A DNA stretch of 64,000 bases from DATFQI01 sp963831105. Lineage in GTDB: Bacteria > Actinomycetota > Thermoleophilia > Solirubrobacterales > Solirubrobacteraceae. Below are positions 53,991-63,859 of this stretch, piece after piece (the stretch's first letter is position 1; the number at the start of each line of letters is the position of its first letter). The translations under genes were made by a program, and so were the position numbers. Under the pieces are notes generated by a model. It ran no database searches and was not told where the DNA came from. It saw only the letters and a list, made by a program, of their open reading frames with translations. Where the stretch lies: contig CAWHOS010000007.1 in NCBI GenBank assembly GCA_963831105.1, forward strand, positions 310,001-374,000, given 5' to 3'.

Positions 53991-54016
53991 CACCCTCCCT
54001 ACCCAGCGCCGTTGAC
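53991..54016 (+). repeat. 26-bp exact copy of the 16.9-kb element end
   Basis: The segment CACCCTCCCTACCCAGCGCC, then GTTGAC, is the reverse complement of 16869-16894 without mismatch. It stands just upstream of the -10 of the DUF606 gene. No second end of the element follows within 100 bp, so it is a solo end or a fragment. Confidence 0.65.
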
Positions 54017-54053
54017 GCCGGGCGGCGCAGCCGGCCGCGACATGGCGCGCGAA

Positions 54054-54081
54054 CCGCGCCGCGCCCTCAGGCGCGGCGCGG
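54054..54081 (-). terminator. Perfect 12-bp GC hairpin
   Basis: CCGCGCCGCGCC (54054-54065), loop CTCA, GGCGCGGCGCGG (54070-54081), 8 bp downstream of the minus-strand LVIVD gene stop. Confidence 0.7.
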
Positions 54082-54089
54082 CCATGCGC

Positions 54090-55526
54090 TCACCCCTGCG
54101 GAAGCAAGCAGACCAGCGCGTTGCGCTCGGTCACGCTGACCTTCGGCAGGCCCGCGAAGTACCTCGCGGCCTGCGCGGCGCCCATCCAGGTGCCGCTCTT
54201 GGCCGACGTCGTCCCGGCGCCGTCGAACTTGTAGACGTCGAGCCCGCGGGCGATGTCGTTCGCGAACAGGTGGAACGAGCCGTCCTCCCCGATCGACGGC
54301 GTCTTGGCCGACCACGCGTCCATGTTCTGGATCCGGTAGTAGCCGATCTCCTTCATGCCCTCGCCGACGACCTGCTGGCCGGCGAGCGAGATCCCGGTCA
54401 GGCCCGCGAGGTCGACCACGTGCACACCGCCGTTGTAGTAGGCGATGGTCATGATCTTCTCGTCCTCGTGGATGTCGAAGACGTGGGCCGTGCAGGTGCC
54501 GTCGACCTGGTCGGTCGGGCCGAGCGTGTCGATGTTCCAGTAGCCGACCTTCTGCGGGTTCTTCTCCAGCGCGCCGGTCGTCTCGAACACGTGCACGCCG
54601 CCGTTGGGGCACTGGCCCGTGCCGACCGCGCCCGCGAACTCGTCCTCGGCGATCACGAACTCGCGCTCGCGGCCCGCCGCGTCGGTGATCGTGAACGGGT
54701 CCATCTGGTGCCAGACGTTGATCGTCTGGTCCAGGAAGGACGAGATGATCGCCGGGTTGGCGGGGTCGCGCGTGTCGATGATCACGCCCTGGGACAGGGC
54801 GGCCGAGTAGGCGCGCTTGCCGTCGTCGGAGAACGTGATGTCGTGCGACTCGGTGCCGAGGCCGGGCCGCGACGGCAGCGAGAGCTCGCCGACGGACTTC
54901 GGCGCGGCCGGGTCGGAGATGTCGAAGACCTCGATCGCAGGCTGGATCGAGGTGATCAGGTCCGAGTTGGAGTTGTAGAGGTAGTTGCCGCTCGGGTGGA
55001 TCGACTGGTTGTGCGAGCCCTGGCCGACCTCGACGAAGCCGACGGTCTTCGGGTGCAGCGGATCGGTGACGTCGGCGATGAACGTGCCGTTCTTGCCCGT
55101 CCCGTCCTCCTTGAGCATGTCGAAGCCGAGCGCCTGCGCCTCGCGGTAGCAGGTCGAGGTGCCGTCCCCGAACGTGTCGGACGCGTAGCCGACGAACGTG
55201 CGGCCGGGCTCGTCGGCCTGGTGGAAGACCTGGACGTCGCCCTGCGTGACGCCGCAGTCGTAGGTCGACACGATCTGCGCCTCGGAGGGATCCGAGATGT
55301 CCACGATCTGCAGCCCGTTCTTGTAGGAGCCCGCGAGGGCGTACTTCTTGCCGGCCAGCGTCGCGAACTCGATGTCGGTGCCGTAGTTCGGCGTGCCGCC
55401 GTTGGCCACGGCGTACGGCAGGTTCTTGACGTGGCTCATGTTGGCGCTGTGCTCGTGGCGTTCCTGCGCGCTCGCGGCAGGAGCGAACAGGAGCAGCGCG
55501 GAAAGGGCGATGAGAGATCTCCTCAT
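54090..55526 (-). CDS. Secreted LVIVD-repeat (beta-propeller) protein
   Basis: 478 residues. Signal peptide SLIALSALLLFAPAASA, then repeats of the form GLQIVDISDPSEAQIV, AIEVFDISDPAAPKSV, GVHVVDLAGL and GLDVYKFDGA, the LVIVD motif of extracellular propellers. It has seven cysteines in the mature part, and HQSIHPSG-like metal-binding candidates (SHNQSIHPSG, TCTAHVFDIHEDE). The ATG at 55526 is preferred to an upstream in-frame ATG because it begins at the signal peptide. Function unknown, probably a cell-surface or secreted hydrolase/adhesin scaffold. Confidence 0.8.
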   Translation of the reverse strand: MRRSLIALSALLLFAPAASAQERHEHSANMSHVKNLPYAVANGGTPNYGTDIEFATLAGKKYALAGSYKNGLQIVDISDPSEAQIVSTYDCGVTQGDVQVFHQADEPGRTFVGYASDTFGDGTSTCYREAQALGFDMLKEDGTGKNGTFIADVTDPLHPKTVGFVEVGQGSHNQSIHPSGNYLYNSNSDLITSIQPAIEVFDISDPAAPKSVGELSLPSRPGLGTESHDITFSDDGKRAYSAALSQGVIIDTRDPANPAIISSFLDQTINVWHQMDPFTITDAAGREREFVIAEDEFAGAVGTGQCPNGGVHVFETTGALEKNPQKVGYWNIDTLGPTDQVDGTCTAHVFDIHEDEKIMTIAYYNGGVHVVDLAGLTGISLAGQQVVGEGMKEIGYYRIQNMDAWSAKTPSIGEDGSFHLFANDIARGLDVYKFDGAGTTSAKSGTWMGAAQAARYFAGLPKVSVTERNALVCLLPQG

Positions 55527-55562
55527 GAGAGCCCCAACGCACCACAAGTGAGAATCTGGCGC

Positions 55563-56664
55563 TTACGGGCGCGAGACGGCGTCCGCCGGAGACGGCGAGC
55601 CCAGCGAGACCGGCGCCGTGTGCAGCGCACGCAGCCGGACCTCGCGCCATGAGACGCCCTCCTTCACGAGCGCCGGGGCGCCCATGACGACCGCCGTGGC
55701 GATCTCCACGGCCTGCAGGATGATCCCGTAGCCGAGCGCCTGCGCGGCGGGGATGCCGTAGGCGCCCGTCAGCACCGCGACGCAGGCGGCCTGGAAGACG
55801 CCGAGGTTGGACGGGGTGACCGGCAGCACCGCCGTGACGTTGACGGCGAACAGCACGGCGGCGGCCGCGCCCAGGTCGGCCGCGCCGTCGAGGTTCAGCG
55901 CCACGAGCAGCACGTAGCAGGCGACCCACTGCAGGCCCCAGGCGCCGAGCTGCGCCCCGTGGCGGCGGCGCCGAGGCGGGCGCGGCGGAACACGACCAGG
56001 CCACGCCGCACGCGCGCGGCGGCGCCGCGCGCCTGCACCACCCAGCGCCCCACGCGCGCCGAGCGCGACGGCAGGCCGGAGCGCAGCAGCGCCGGCGCGA
56101 CGAGCACGACGACGAGCACCGCGAACGGCGCCAGGGCGTACCAGATCAGCGCCTGCTGGCGGCCGGCGAACAGCCCGATCGTCGCGAACATCACCGCGCC
56201 GAGGATCACCAGCGCGAGCACGTTGAGCAGCGTCTGGGACACCAGCGTGCCGAGCACGACCGGCAGCCGGTCGCGCGCCCGCCCGAGCCGGCGGGCGACG
56301 ATCAGCGCACGCGAAGGCTCACCGAGCCGGGCGGGCAGCGTCGCGGACATCAGCACGCCGATCGACGTGCCCTGCATCGCGTCGGCGAAGCGCGGCAGCG
56401 CGTCGGGCAGCGCCGCCTTGAGGATCGCGTGCCAGGAGACGGCGCGCAGGCACATCGACAGGCACATCAGGCCGAGCGCGACCAGCACCCAGGTGGGGCT
56501 GGAGGCCAGCAGCGCCTGGCCGATCGGCCGCATGCCGATCCGCTCGAGCGCCAGCGGCCGCCCCGCCCGCCGTGGCGAGCGCCGCGGCGGCGAGCAGCCC
56601 GCGCCGCGCCAGCTTGACCGCCGGGCGCGCCGTGCCCGGCGACAGGGGGCTCGAGCGACGGCAT
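55563..56664 (-). CDS. Flippase-like membrane protein (LPG_synthase_TM/AglD2 family, frameshifts)
   Basis: About 360 residues with eight hydrophobic segments, for example LLAAAALATA, TWVLVALGLMCLSMCLRAVS, VLGTLVSQTLLNVLALVILG, LIWYALAPFAVLVVVLVAPA, AAVLFAVNVTAVLPVTPSNL and GYGIILQAVEIATAVVMGAP. VTPSNLG and LPARLGEPSRALIV are family landmarks. These proteins resemble the TM domain of lysylphosphatidylglycerol synthase. Frame breaks occur near 56570 and 55955; the start (about 56664) is uncertain. It follows a PimA-like gene, suggesting glycolipid flipping. Confidence 0.72.
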
Positions 56665-57884
56665 CCGGCGTGCGGGCGCCCGTTCTCCGTCTGCCGCGCG
56701 CGCGCCCACGCGTACCGCCGCGCGCGAGAGCGCACCCTCGGGCCGCTCCACGGCGCGCGCGTCCTCGTACGTCGCCGCCACCTCGGCGGCCACCCGGGGC
56801 CACGCGTAGCGCTCGGCGCTGAGCCGGGCGGCGGCGGCGAGCCGCTCCGTCCGCGCCGGGTCGAAGGCGAGGTCGCGCAGGGTCTCGGCCAGCCGCGTGG
56901 CGTCCCCGCGCGGGACGAGCAGCCCGTCGCGGCCGTCGCCGACGACGTCGCGGTAGCCCGCGATGTCGGAGGCCACGACCGGCGTGCCGGCCGCGAAGGC
57001 CTCGGTGAGCACCATCCCGAAGGACTCCCCGCCGAGCGAGGGGGCGCAGAGGACGTCGGCGGCCGCGAGCGCGGCGTGCTTCTCGGCGTCGCCGACGCGG
57101 CCCGAGCGCGCGCACGCCCTCCGGGTCGAGCAGCATCGGCGCCAGCTCCTGCTCCTCGACGCCGACGATCGTCAGCTCGGCCGGCACCTGGCGGCGCAGC
57201 GCCTCGAAGGCGCGCAGCAGCACGGGCAGGCCCTTGCGCTCGACGGCCTGGCCGACGAACACGATCCGCAGCGGCTCCCCCGGGCGCGCGCGAGGACACG
57301 GCCCGCGCGCCGCCGTCGGGCAGCACCACGCCGTTGGGGATCACGCGGTAGCGGCCGCCGTAGAAGCGCCGGCCGGTCCAGGCGGCCGCCTCGGAGACCG
57401 CGATCCGCGCCGACAGGTGGTTGAGCTTGCGGCGGGCGCCGAGCAGCGCGGCCACGGCGTGCGGCGGCGCGCTCTCGGAGTAGCAGTGGAACGTGCCCAC
57501 GAGCGGGGCGTCGGTCGAGGTCAGCGCGTCCCAGCCCACGACGGGGGCGACCGGCTCGTGCAGGTGGACCACGTCGAAGCCGCCCGCGCGCAGCTCCCGC
57601 CGCAGCGTGGAGACCGCGTACGGCGTGTGCGCCAGGTTGGAGACGGCGCCGTTGGAGGGCCAGCCGATCGTCGGCCCGAGCGGCACCAGCCAGTCCGGCA
57701 TCGGCCGGACCTGTGGACGAGCGCCGCGGTGCAGGACCGCGGTGCGGCGGACGTCGGGATCGAACGGCGCCAGGACGCGGACGTCGTGCCCCGCCGCCAA
57801 GAGCTCGGTGGCCAGGGCCTCGATGTGCCGCGTGACGCCGCCCGGGTACGTCCACGAGTACGGGGAGACGAGGGCGACCCGCAT
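56665..57884 (-). CDS. PimA-like GT4 glycosyltransferase (frameshifts)
   Basis: About 400 residues. RVALVSPYSWTYPGGVTRHI, DVVHLHEPVAPVVGWDAL, GTFHCYSESAPPHA, IAVSEAAAWTGRRFYGGRYR (split), IPNGVV, then VFVGQAVERKGLPVLLRAFE and MVLTEAFAAGTPVVASDIAG are the GT4 signatures, closest to the phosphatidylinositol mannosyltransferase PimA. Frame breaks lie near 57290 and 57113. The ATG has TAGGAT 9 nt upstream (57894-57899). The C-terminal boundary with the flippase is unclear. Product is inferred to be a mannosylated phospholipid. Confidence 0.76.
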
Positions 57885-57957
57885 GTACCCCCGATCCTAC
57901 GCGGCCGGGCTGAGGGACCCTGTTCGGCTAACCCCCTCTAATACGCTGTAGGCAGCA

Positions 57958-58650
57958 ATGCCGGAACGTCAGTTCGTCAAGTACACCTTCCTGAAGGTCG
58001 ACCCTGCCTGGCGCCGGCTGGACGCCGAGGAGCGCGCCCGGCACAAGCGCGAGTTCATCGCCGCGTGCGAGGACTTCGGCGCCGAGCGCCTGCTGCGCGC
58101 CTTCTCGCTGGTGGGCACGCGCGGTGACGCCGACCTGATGCTGCTCGCCCAGGCCGCCAATCTCGAGCGCATCCACGAGCTGCACGTCGTCCTGGCCCAG
58201 AGCGGCCTGATGCACTGGTGCGAGACGCCGTACTCCTACCTGGCGATGACGAAGGCCTCGGAGTACTCCGACGAGTCGCGGCTCGAGGTCCGGCCCGCGC
58301 ACGCCCGCTACCTGTTCGTCTACCCCTTCGTGAAGACGCGCGAGTGGTACCGCCTGCCGCCCGACGAGCGCTGGCGGGTCATGCAGGAGCACATCAAGGT
58401 CGGCCGCGAGTACCCGGAGATCGACCTCAACACCTCCTACTCGTTCGGGCTCGACGACCAGGAGTTCGTGGTCGCCTTCGAGACCGACGACCCGGGCTCG
58501 TTCCTGGACCTCGTCCAGCGCCTGCGGACGACCGAGTCCTCGGAGTACACCAAGCGCGACACGCCGACGTTCACGTGCGTGTCGATGTCGGTCGAGCGGG
58601 CGCTGAACGCGCTCGACGGCGCGGCGCTGCCGGTCTCGCTGCAGGGCTGA
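57958..58650 (+). CDS. hemQ: Chlorite dismutase family, HemQ/ChdC-type coproheme decarboxylase
   Basis: 230 residues. PYSYLAMTKASEYSDESRLE, ARYLFVYPFVKTREWYRLPP, the proximal-His segment MQEHIKVGREYPEIDLNTSY (H with GR and Y) and FGLDDQEFVVAFETDD are typical of the family. At the distal position the chlorite-dismutase Arg is not evident, which favours ChdC/HemQ of the coproporphyrin heme pathway. ATG at 57958; TACGCT (57942-57947) lies 10 nt upstream. No other heme genes are in the window. Confidence 0.82.
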   Translation: MPERQFVKYTFLKVDPAWRRLDAEERARHKREFIAACEDFGAERLLRAFSLVGTRGDADLMLLAQAANLERIHELHVVLAQSGLMHWCETPYSYLAMTKASEYSDESRLEVRPAHARYLFVYPFVKTREWYRLPPDERWRVMQEHIKVGREYPEIDLNTSYSFGLDDQEFVVAFETDDPGSFLDLVQRLRTTESSEYTKRDTPTFTCVSMSVERALNALDGAALPVSLQG

Positions 58651-58708
58651 AACGCGCCTCCATCGGGTCAGGGCTTCATTTTCCCGGCGAGATGCCGATG
58701 GTTGGGTC

Positions 58709-59707
58709 ATGACCCAGCTTCATGCAGAGCGTTACCGGCTGGTGACGCGGAGCGATTTCGACGGGCTGGTCTGTGCCGCCCTCCTCCGGCAGATGGACAT
58801 CCTCGGGGACGTCAAGTTCGTGCATCCCAAGGACGTGCAGGACGGGAAGGTCGAGCTGGGCCCGTCCGACATCACCACGAACCTCCCCTACCACCCGGGC
58901 GTGCACCTGGCGTTCGACCACCACTCCTCCGAGATGGTCCGCGTCGCCCGCCGGCACGACAACCACGTGATCTGGCCGGGCGCCGAGTCCGCCGCGCGCG
59001 TGGTCTACGAGTACTACGGCGGCGCGCCGATCTTCCCCAGCATCTCCGAGGAGATGATGGACGCGGTCGACAAGGCCGACGCCGCCCAGTTCACCCTCGA
59101 GGAGATCCTCCACCCCGAGGGCTGGGTGCTGCTGAACTTCCTGATGGACCCGCGCACGGGCCTCGGGCGCTTCCGCAACTTCCGCATCTCCAACTACCAG
59201 CTGATGATGCAGCTGATCGACGCGTGCACCACCAAGACCGTCGAGCAGATCCTGCGCACGCCGGACGTCGCCGAGCGCGTCGAGCTCTACTTCGAGCACG
59301 CCGAGCGGGCGAAGGAGCAGGTGGTCCGCTGCGCCTCGGTGCACGGCAACCTGGTGGTGCTGGACCTTCGCAACGAGGAGGTCATCCACCCCACCAACCG
59401 CTTCATGATCTACGCGCTCTTCCCCCAGTGCAACATCTCGATGCACGTGCTGTGGGGCCTCAAGCAGCAGAACACCGTGTTCGCGACGGGCAAGTCGATC
59501 CTCGACCGCTCGAGCCGCACGAACATCGGCGAGCTGATGCTCTCCTACGGCGGCGGCGGCCACGATGCGGCCGGCACCTGCCAGGTCTCCAACACGCGCG
59601 CCCCGAAGGTCCTGGGCGAGCTGATCGAGCGCATCAACGCGGACGAGCTCGTCGAGGAGGACGTGCCCGCCGTGCCGCAGCGCCCCGCAGTGCCCGCGCG
59701 CCGCTAG
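58709..59707 (+). CDS. DHH-family phosphoesterase
   Basis: 332 residues. DHH motifs: VTRSDFDGLVCAALL (Asp motif), HLAFDHHSSE (DHH), and the DHHA1 end LSYGGGGHDAAGTCQVSN with the GGGH motif. This is related to exopolyphosphatase and nanoRNase-type enzymes; the middle EEILHPEGWVLLNFLMDPRT is characteristic of an actinobacterial/proteobacterial exopolyphosphatase-like group. Substrate (oligonucleotide, cyclic dinucleotide product or polyphosphate) is unresolved. Confidence 0.85.
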   Translation: MTQLHAERYRLVTRSDFDGLVCAALLRQMDILGDVKFVHPKDVQDGKVELGPSDITTNLPYHPGVHLAFDHHSSEMVRVARRHDNHVIWPGAESAARVVYEYYGGAPIFPSISEEMMDAVDKADAAQFTLEEILHPEGWVLLNFLMDPRTGLGRFRNFRISNYQLMMQLIDACTTKTVEQILRTPDVAERVELYFEHAERAKEQVVRCASVHGNLVVLDLRNEEVIHPTNRFMIYALFPQCNISMHVLWGLKQQNTVFATGKSILDRSSRTNIGELMLSYGGGGHDAAGTCQVSNTRAPKVLGELIERINADELVEEDVPAVPQRPAVPARR

Positions 59708-59741
59708 CCGGCGCGCGCCGCGGGGGTGGGCGGGGGCCGCA

Positions 59742-60671
59742 TCACCGGCGGTCCTCGATGTCCAGCAGCTCGCGCTCGGCCTCGTGGTCCACCTGCAGCG
59801 TCGTGTGGCGGATCCCGAAGCGGTCGTGCAGGAGCTGCTCGAGCTCGCGCCTGCGGCCGTGGCAGTCGTCGCCCGGCGCCACGAGCACGTGCGCGGCCAG
59901 CGCGGGGAAGCCCGCGGTGAGCTCCCACACGTGCAGGTCGTGGACCTCGACGATCCCCGGCGCACCCGCGAGAGCGCGGCCGACGTCCTCGGTGCGGACC
60001 CCCGACGGGGTGCCCTCGAGCAGCACCGTGCTCGACTCGCGCAGCAGGCTCCAGCCCGAGCGGAGCATCAGCGCGGAGACCAGCAGCGCGGCCACCGGGT
60101 CGGCCTCCCGCCAGCCGGTGAGCAGCACCACGGCGCCCGCGGTCGCGGCGCCCAGCGACGCGTAGAGGTCGGCCAGGACGTGGGCGCGCGCGCCCTCGAC
60201 GTTGAGCGAGCGCCGCTCCGCGCGCGCCAGCTGCCACGCGGCCGCGACGTTGACCAGCGCGCCGAGCAGGCCGACCGCGAGCACGATGCCGCCCTCCACC
60301 TCCGGCGGCGCCGTGAAGCGCTGCACGGCCTCGATCGCGATCACTCCGGCGAGCACGAGCAGCGCCGCGCCGTTGATCTGCGCCGAGAGCACCTCGGCGC
60401 GCCCGAGGCCGAACGTGAAGCGCGCGCTCGGCGGCCGCGCCGCCAGCCGCGCGGCGACCAGCGCGAGCGCGAGCGACGCCGCGTCGGTGAGCATGTGGGC
60501 GGCGTCGGACAGCAGCGCCAGCGAGCCCGCGAGCAGGCCCGCGACGACCTCCGCGACCATGAAGCCGAGGATCAGCGCGAGCGCCGCGGCGAGGCGCCGG
60601 CGGTCCGCGTCGGGCGCCACCGCGTGGTGGTGATGCCCATGGGAGTGGTGCGCGTGGGTGTCTAAGCTCAT
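59742..60671 (-). CDS. Cation diffusion facilitator (CzcD/ZnT-like metal exporter)
   Basis: 309 residues. His-rich N terminus HAHHSHGHHHH, six TM helices with the metal motifs LALILGFMVAEVVAGLLAGS and LLSDAAHMLTDAASLALALV (HxxxD) and ASLGAATAGAVVLLTG, then a cytoplasmic C-terminal domain (VHDLHVWELTAGFPALAAHV). It exports zinc, cobalt or similar ions. The ATG at 60671 is preferred over upstream in-frame starts, giving normal CDF length. It diverges from the next gene with 7 bp between ATGs. Confidence 0.9.
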   Translation of the reverse strand: MSLDTHAHHSHGHHHHAVAPDADRRRLAAALALILGFMVAEVVAGLLAGSLALLSDAAHMLTDAASLALALVAARLAARPPSARFTFGLGRAEVLSAQINGAALLVLAGVIAIEAVQRFTAPPEVEGGIVLAVGLLGALVNVAAAWQLARAERRSLNVEGARAHVLADLYASLGAATAGAVVLLTGWREADPVAALLVSALMLRSGWSLLRESSTVLLEGTPSGVRTEDVGRALAGAPGIVEVHDLHVWELTAGFPALAAHVLVAPGDDCHGRRRELEQLLHDRFGIRHTTLQVDHEAERELLDIEDRR

Positions 60672-60678
60672 CGGCCCG

Positions 60679-61689
60679 ATGCGTCGCCTCTCACTCATCA
60701 TGGCGCTGATCGCGGCCGTGTTCGCCGTCGCCGGCTGCGGCGGCGGCTCCGACGACGGCGGGGACGGCACCGCCAACGTGCCCGAGTCGGGCGGCCTGCG
60801 CGAGAAGGTGCGCGCCGCCGCGTCCCCGGCCGCGACCGAGTTCCCGGCCGTCCAGGGCCGCAGCCTCCAGGCGGTCGCCGACTCGATGCAGGGCGGCCCG
60901 GAGGTCGGCCTCGCGGGGCAGACGTACACGGTCGGCGACAACCGGGTGGCGTTCGGGGTCATCGACGCCCAGGGCGCGTTCGTCTACGGCAAGACCGCCG
61001 TCTACGTCGCCCCGACGCCAGACGCGAAGGCCCGGGGCCCGTTCCCGGCGCCCGCCGACGTGCTCGTCACCGACCCCGCCTTCCGCTCTCGCCAGGCGGC
61101 GAGCGAGAGCGACCTGTTCGCCGCGGTCTACGGCGCCGACGTCAAGTTCACCAAGCCCGGTCCGTGGTCCGTGCTGACCGTGACCCAGTCCGGCGGCGGG
61201 ATGCTGGCCGCGCCCTCGCAGGTGAAGGTGGTCAAGCCCGCGGACGACGCCATCCCCCAGGTCGGCGAGGCCGCGCCGCGCGTGCAGACCGACACGGTCG
61301 CCTCGGCCAAGGGCGACGAGGAGGCGGTCGACACGCGGATCCCGACCGCCCCCGAGCTGCACGAGCAGTCCTTCGCCGACGTCGTGGGCAAGAAGCCGGT
61401 CGCGCTGCTGTTCGCCACGCCGCAGCTGTGCCAGTCGCGCGTCTGCGGTCCCGTGACCGACATCGCGCTGCAGCTCAAGGCCAAGTACGGCGACCGCATG
61501 ACGTTCATCCACCAGGAGGTCTACGTCGACAACGACCCCAACAAGGGCCTGCGGCCGCCGCTGCAGCAGTTCAACCTGCGCTCGGAGCCGTGGCTGTTCG
61601 TGGTCGGCGCCGACGGCAAGGTCACGGCCCGGTTGGAGGGCTCGTTCGGCCTGAAGACGTTCGAGGACGCCGTCAAGACCGCGCTCTGA
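60679..61689 (+). CDS. Lipoprotein with thioredoxin-like domain
   Basis: 336 residues. Signal peptide SLIMALIAAVFAVAGC with lipobox VAGC, then a 180-residue beta-rich domain and a C-terminal thioredoxin fold: KPVALLFATPQLCQSRVCGP with two cysteines in a CxxxxC arrangement, and EVYVDNDPNKGLRPPLQQFN, LRSEPWLFVVGADGKVTARL with the cis-Pro. It could be a copper- or thiol-handling protein near the cell surface. TAAGCT (60663-60668) lies 10 nt upstream. Confidence 0.72.
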   Translation: MRRLSLIMALIAAVFAVAGCGGGSDDGGDGTANVPESGGLREKVRAAASPAATEFPAVQGRSLQAVADSMQGGPEVGLAGQTYTVGDNRVAFGVIDAQGAFVYGKTAVYVAPTPDAKARGPFPAPADVLVTDPAFRSRQAASESDLFAAVYGADVKFTKPGPWSVLTVTQSGGGMLAAPSQVKVVKPADDAIPQVGEAAPRVQTDTVASAKGDEEAVDTRIPTAPELHEQSFADVVGKKPVALLFATPQLCQSRVCGPVTDIALQLKAKYGDRMTFIHQEVYVDNDPNKGLRPPLQQFNLRSEPWLFVVGADGKVTARLEGSFGLKTFEDAVKTAL

Positions 61690-61693
61690 CGCC

Positions 61694-63091
61694 GTGCGCC
61701 GCCGGACCCTCGCCTCGCTGCTGATCGCCGCGGCCGGACTGGTCGTCGTTCCCGCGACCGCCTCCGCGCACGGGCTGGTCCAGCGCTCCAACCTGCCGAT
61801 CCCCGAGTGGCTGTTCAGCTACGCGGCGGCGGCCGTGCTGGTCATCTCCTTCGTGGCGCTCGCGGCGGCGTGGCCGAATCCGCGGATGGAGGGGCGCCCG
61901 CCGTGGAAGCCGCTGCCCGGCGGGGCCGTGCTCGGCTCCAGGCCGGTCGAGATCCTGTGCGGCGCGATCGGCGTCGCGCTGCTGGTGATCGTGCTGCTGG
62001 CCGGCTACATCGGCAGCGGCGTGGCGCTGGACAACTTCGCCCCGACGTTCATCCTGATCACCTTCTGGGTCGGGCTGGTCTTCGTCAGCGCGTTCTTCGG
62101 CGACGTCTTCCGGGCCTTCAGCCCCTGGCGCGCGCTGGGGCGGCTGCTGCCGTCGAAGGGCCTGCGCCCCTACCCCGAGAAGCTCGGCCGCTGGCCCGCC
62201 GCGACCGGGCTGCTGATCTTCACGTGGATCGAGCTCGCCTCGGGCTGGGGCGAGGACCCGGCGCTGCTGGTGACGGCGGCGCTCGGGTACACGATCCTCA
62301 CGCTGGCCGCCCAGGTCGTCTTCGGCGTGGAGACCTGGACCCGCTACGGCGAGACGTTCGCCGTCTACTTCAACCTCTTCTCGCGGATCTCGCCGTTCGA
62401 GACCCGCGACCGGGTCGTCGGCGTGCGGCCGCCGCTGACGGGCCTGCCGCACCTCGAGCCGGCCCCCGGGACCGTCGCGCTCGTCTCGGTGATGATCGGC
62501 ACCGTCACCTTCGACGGGCTCACCCAGGGCCGGCTGTGGAAGGACACGGCGGTCGAGCTGACCGACGTCGTCACGAGCGTCGGGATCCCGATCACCGACG
62601 CGCCGAAGGTCGTCGCGACGATCGGGCTCGTCGCCTGCGTCGTGCTCGTGGGCCTCTTCTACCGCGCCGGCATCGCCGGCGCGCACTCGGTCGGCGGCGA
62701 CATCAGCGCCGAGCGCCTGCGACGTGCCTTCATCCACTCGCTCGTGCCGATCGCGATGGTCTACGTCGCCGCGCACTACCTGACGTTCCTGCTCTTCGAG
62801 GGGCAGGCGATCCGCTACCTGGCCTCGGACCCGTTCGGCCAGGGCTGGGACATCTTCGGAACCGCCTCGGCGGCGATCGACTACTCGCTGCTGAGCCAGA
62901 ACGGCGCCTGGTACGCGCAGGTGGCGTTCGTGGTCGTCGGCCACGTCGCGGCGCTGATCCTCGCCCACGACCGCGCGCTCGTGCTCTACGACAACCCGCG
63001 TCTGGCGGTGCGCTCGCAGTACTGGATGCTCGCCGTGATGGTCGGCTTCACCACGCTCGCGCTGTGGCTGCTCGCCCAGGCGGGCACCTAG
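61694..63091 (+). CDS. Multi-pass membrane protein (fenitrothion hydrolase-like annotation)
   Basis: 465 residues with a signal-like first helix (to ASAHG) and about ten TM segments. HGLVQRSNLPIPEWLFSYAA, ITFWVGLVFVSAFFGDVFRA, FSPWRALGRLLPSKGLRPYP and HVAALILAHDRALVLYDNPR are characteristic of a conserved actinobacterial family that databases often label fenitrothion hydrolase, a label I regard as unreliable. GTG starts 4 bp after the thioredoxin-like lipoprotein, so the two are probably one operon. Stop overlaps the convergent stop at CTAG (63088-63091). Confidence 0.72.
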   Translation: MRRRTLASLLIAAAGLVVVPATASAHGLVQRSNLPIPEWLFSYAAAAVLVISFVALAAAWPNPRMEGRPPWKPLPGGAVLGSRPVEILCGAIGVALLVIVLLAGYIGSGVALDNFAPTFILITFWVGLVFVSAFFGDVFRAFSPWRALGRLLPSKGLRPYPEKLGRWPAATGLLIFTWIELASGWGEDPALLVTAALGYTILTLAAQVVFGVETWTRYGETFAVYFNLFSRISPFETRDRVVGVRPPLTGLPHLEPAPGTVALVSVMIGTVTFDGLTQGRLWKDTAVELTDVVTSVGIPITDAPKVVATIGLVACVVLVGLFYRAGIAGAHSVGGDISAERLRRAFIHSLVPIAMVYVAAHYLTFLLFEGQAIRYLASDPFGQGWDIFGTASAAIDYSLLSQNGAWYAQVAFVVVGHVAALILAHDRALVLYDNPRLAVRSQYWMLAVMVGFTTLALWLLAQAGT

Positions 63092-63857
63092 CCGCCCTCG
63101 TAGACCTCGGCCATCCCGTCGGAGACGGCGCCCATGCGCTCGCGCAGGGAGCGGACGTCGCCCGCCAGCCGCGTCTGGGACTCGGCGCCCTCGCTCGCCG
63201 AGAGGCTCAGCAGGCTCCCGCGGATCGTGTCGAGCTCGACGGTCATCCGCTCCATCTCGTCGTAGAAGCGGCCGAGCTGGGACTCCATGCGGCGCTGCAC
63301 GCGCGCCTGGTGCTCGAGCGCCTCCACGAGCGCCTCGCGGCCGGGCTCGGCGCGCACCTGGGCCAGCCGCGCCTCGACCTGCTCCGGCGGGTTGTCGGCG
63401 AGCGCCTCGTAGAGCGTCTGGGCGCGCGCGGCCGTGCGCTCCATCGCGCGCACGAAGCCGTCGACCTCGGCCGACACCTCGGCGTAGGGAGCTCGGAGCG
63501 CTCGATCGCCTCGCGGATCGTGGCCTCGCGCCGGCGCGCGGCGCGCACGTGCTCGCGGATCGGCGGGGAGAACTCGTCCAGCCGCAGCTGCTTGTCCCCG
63601 GACGTCAGCCGCCCGCGGCGATCCGCGCGGACGCGCTCGAGCACCTTGTCGGCCTCCTCCTCGTCGAAGAACGTGCGCACGCAGGCGACGGCGTAGACGA
63701 GCAGCGCGACGATCAGCACGAGCCCGACCGCGCCGCCGACGGCGGTGCCCGCCGCCATCGTCCCGATCAGCACGGCGAGGTTGAACGGCTTGGTCGCCGC
63801 ATTGGCGGCCAGGGCGCCCGCGAAGTCGCTGCGGCGGTACGGCTCCAGGTCGCCCAT
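63088..63857 (-). CDS. Membrane-anchored coiled-coil protein (one frameshift)
   Basis: About 256 residues. Two hydrophobic segments at the N terminus (NLAVLIGTMAAGTAVGGAVG, LVLIVALLVYAVACVRTFF), then a long helical region rich in Arg/Glu (DKVLERVRADRRGRLTSGDK, FVRAMERTAARAQTLYEALA, RVQRRMESQLGRFYDEMERM), predicted coiled coil. A missing C near 63487 breaks the frame (EAIERSELP to YAEVSAEVDG). Function unknown; it lies 2 bp after a VWA protein gene. Confidence 0.65.
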
Positions 63858-63859
63858 GG

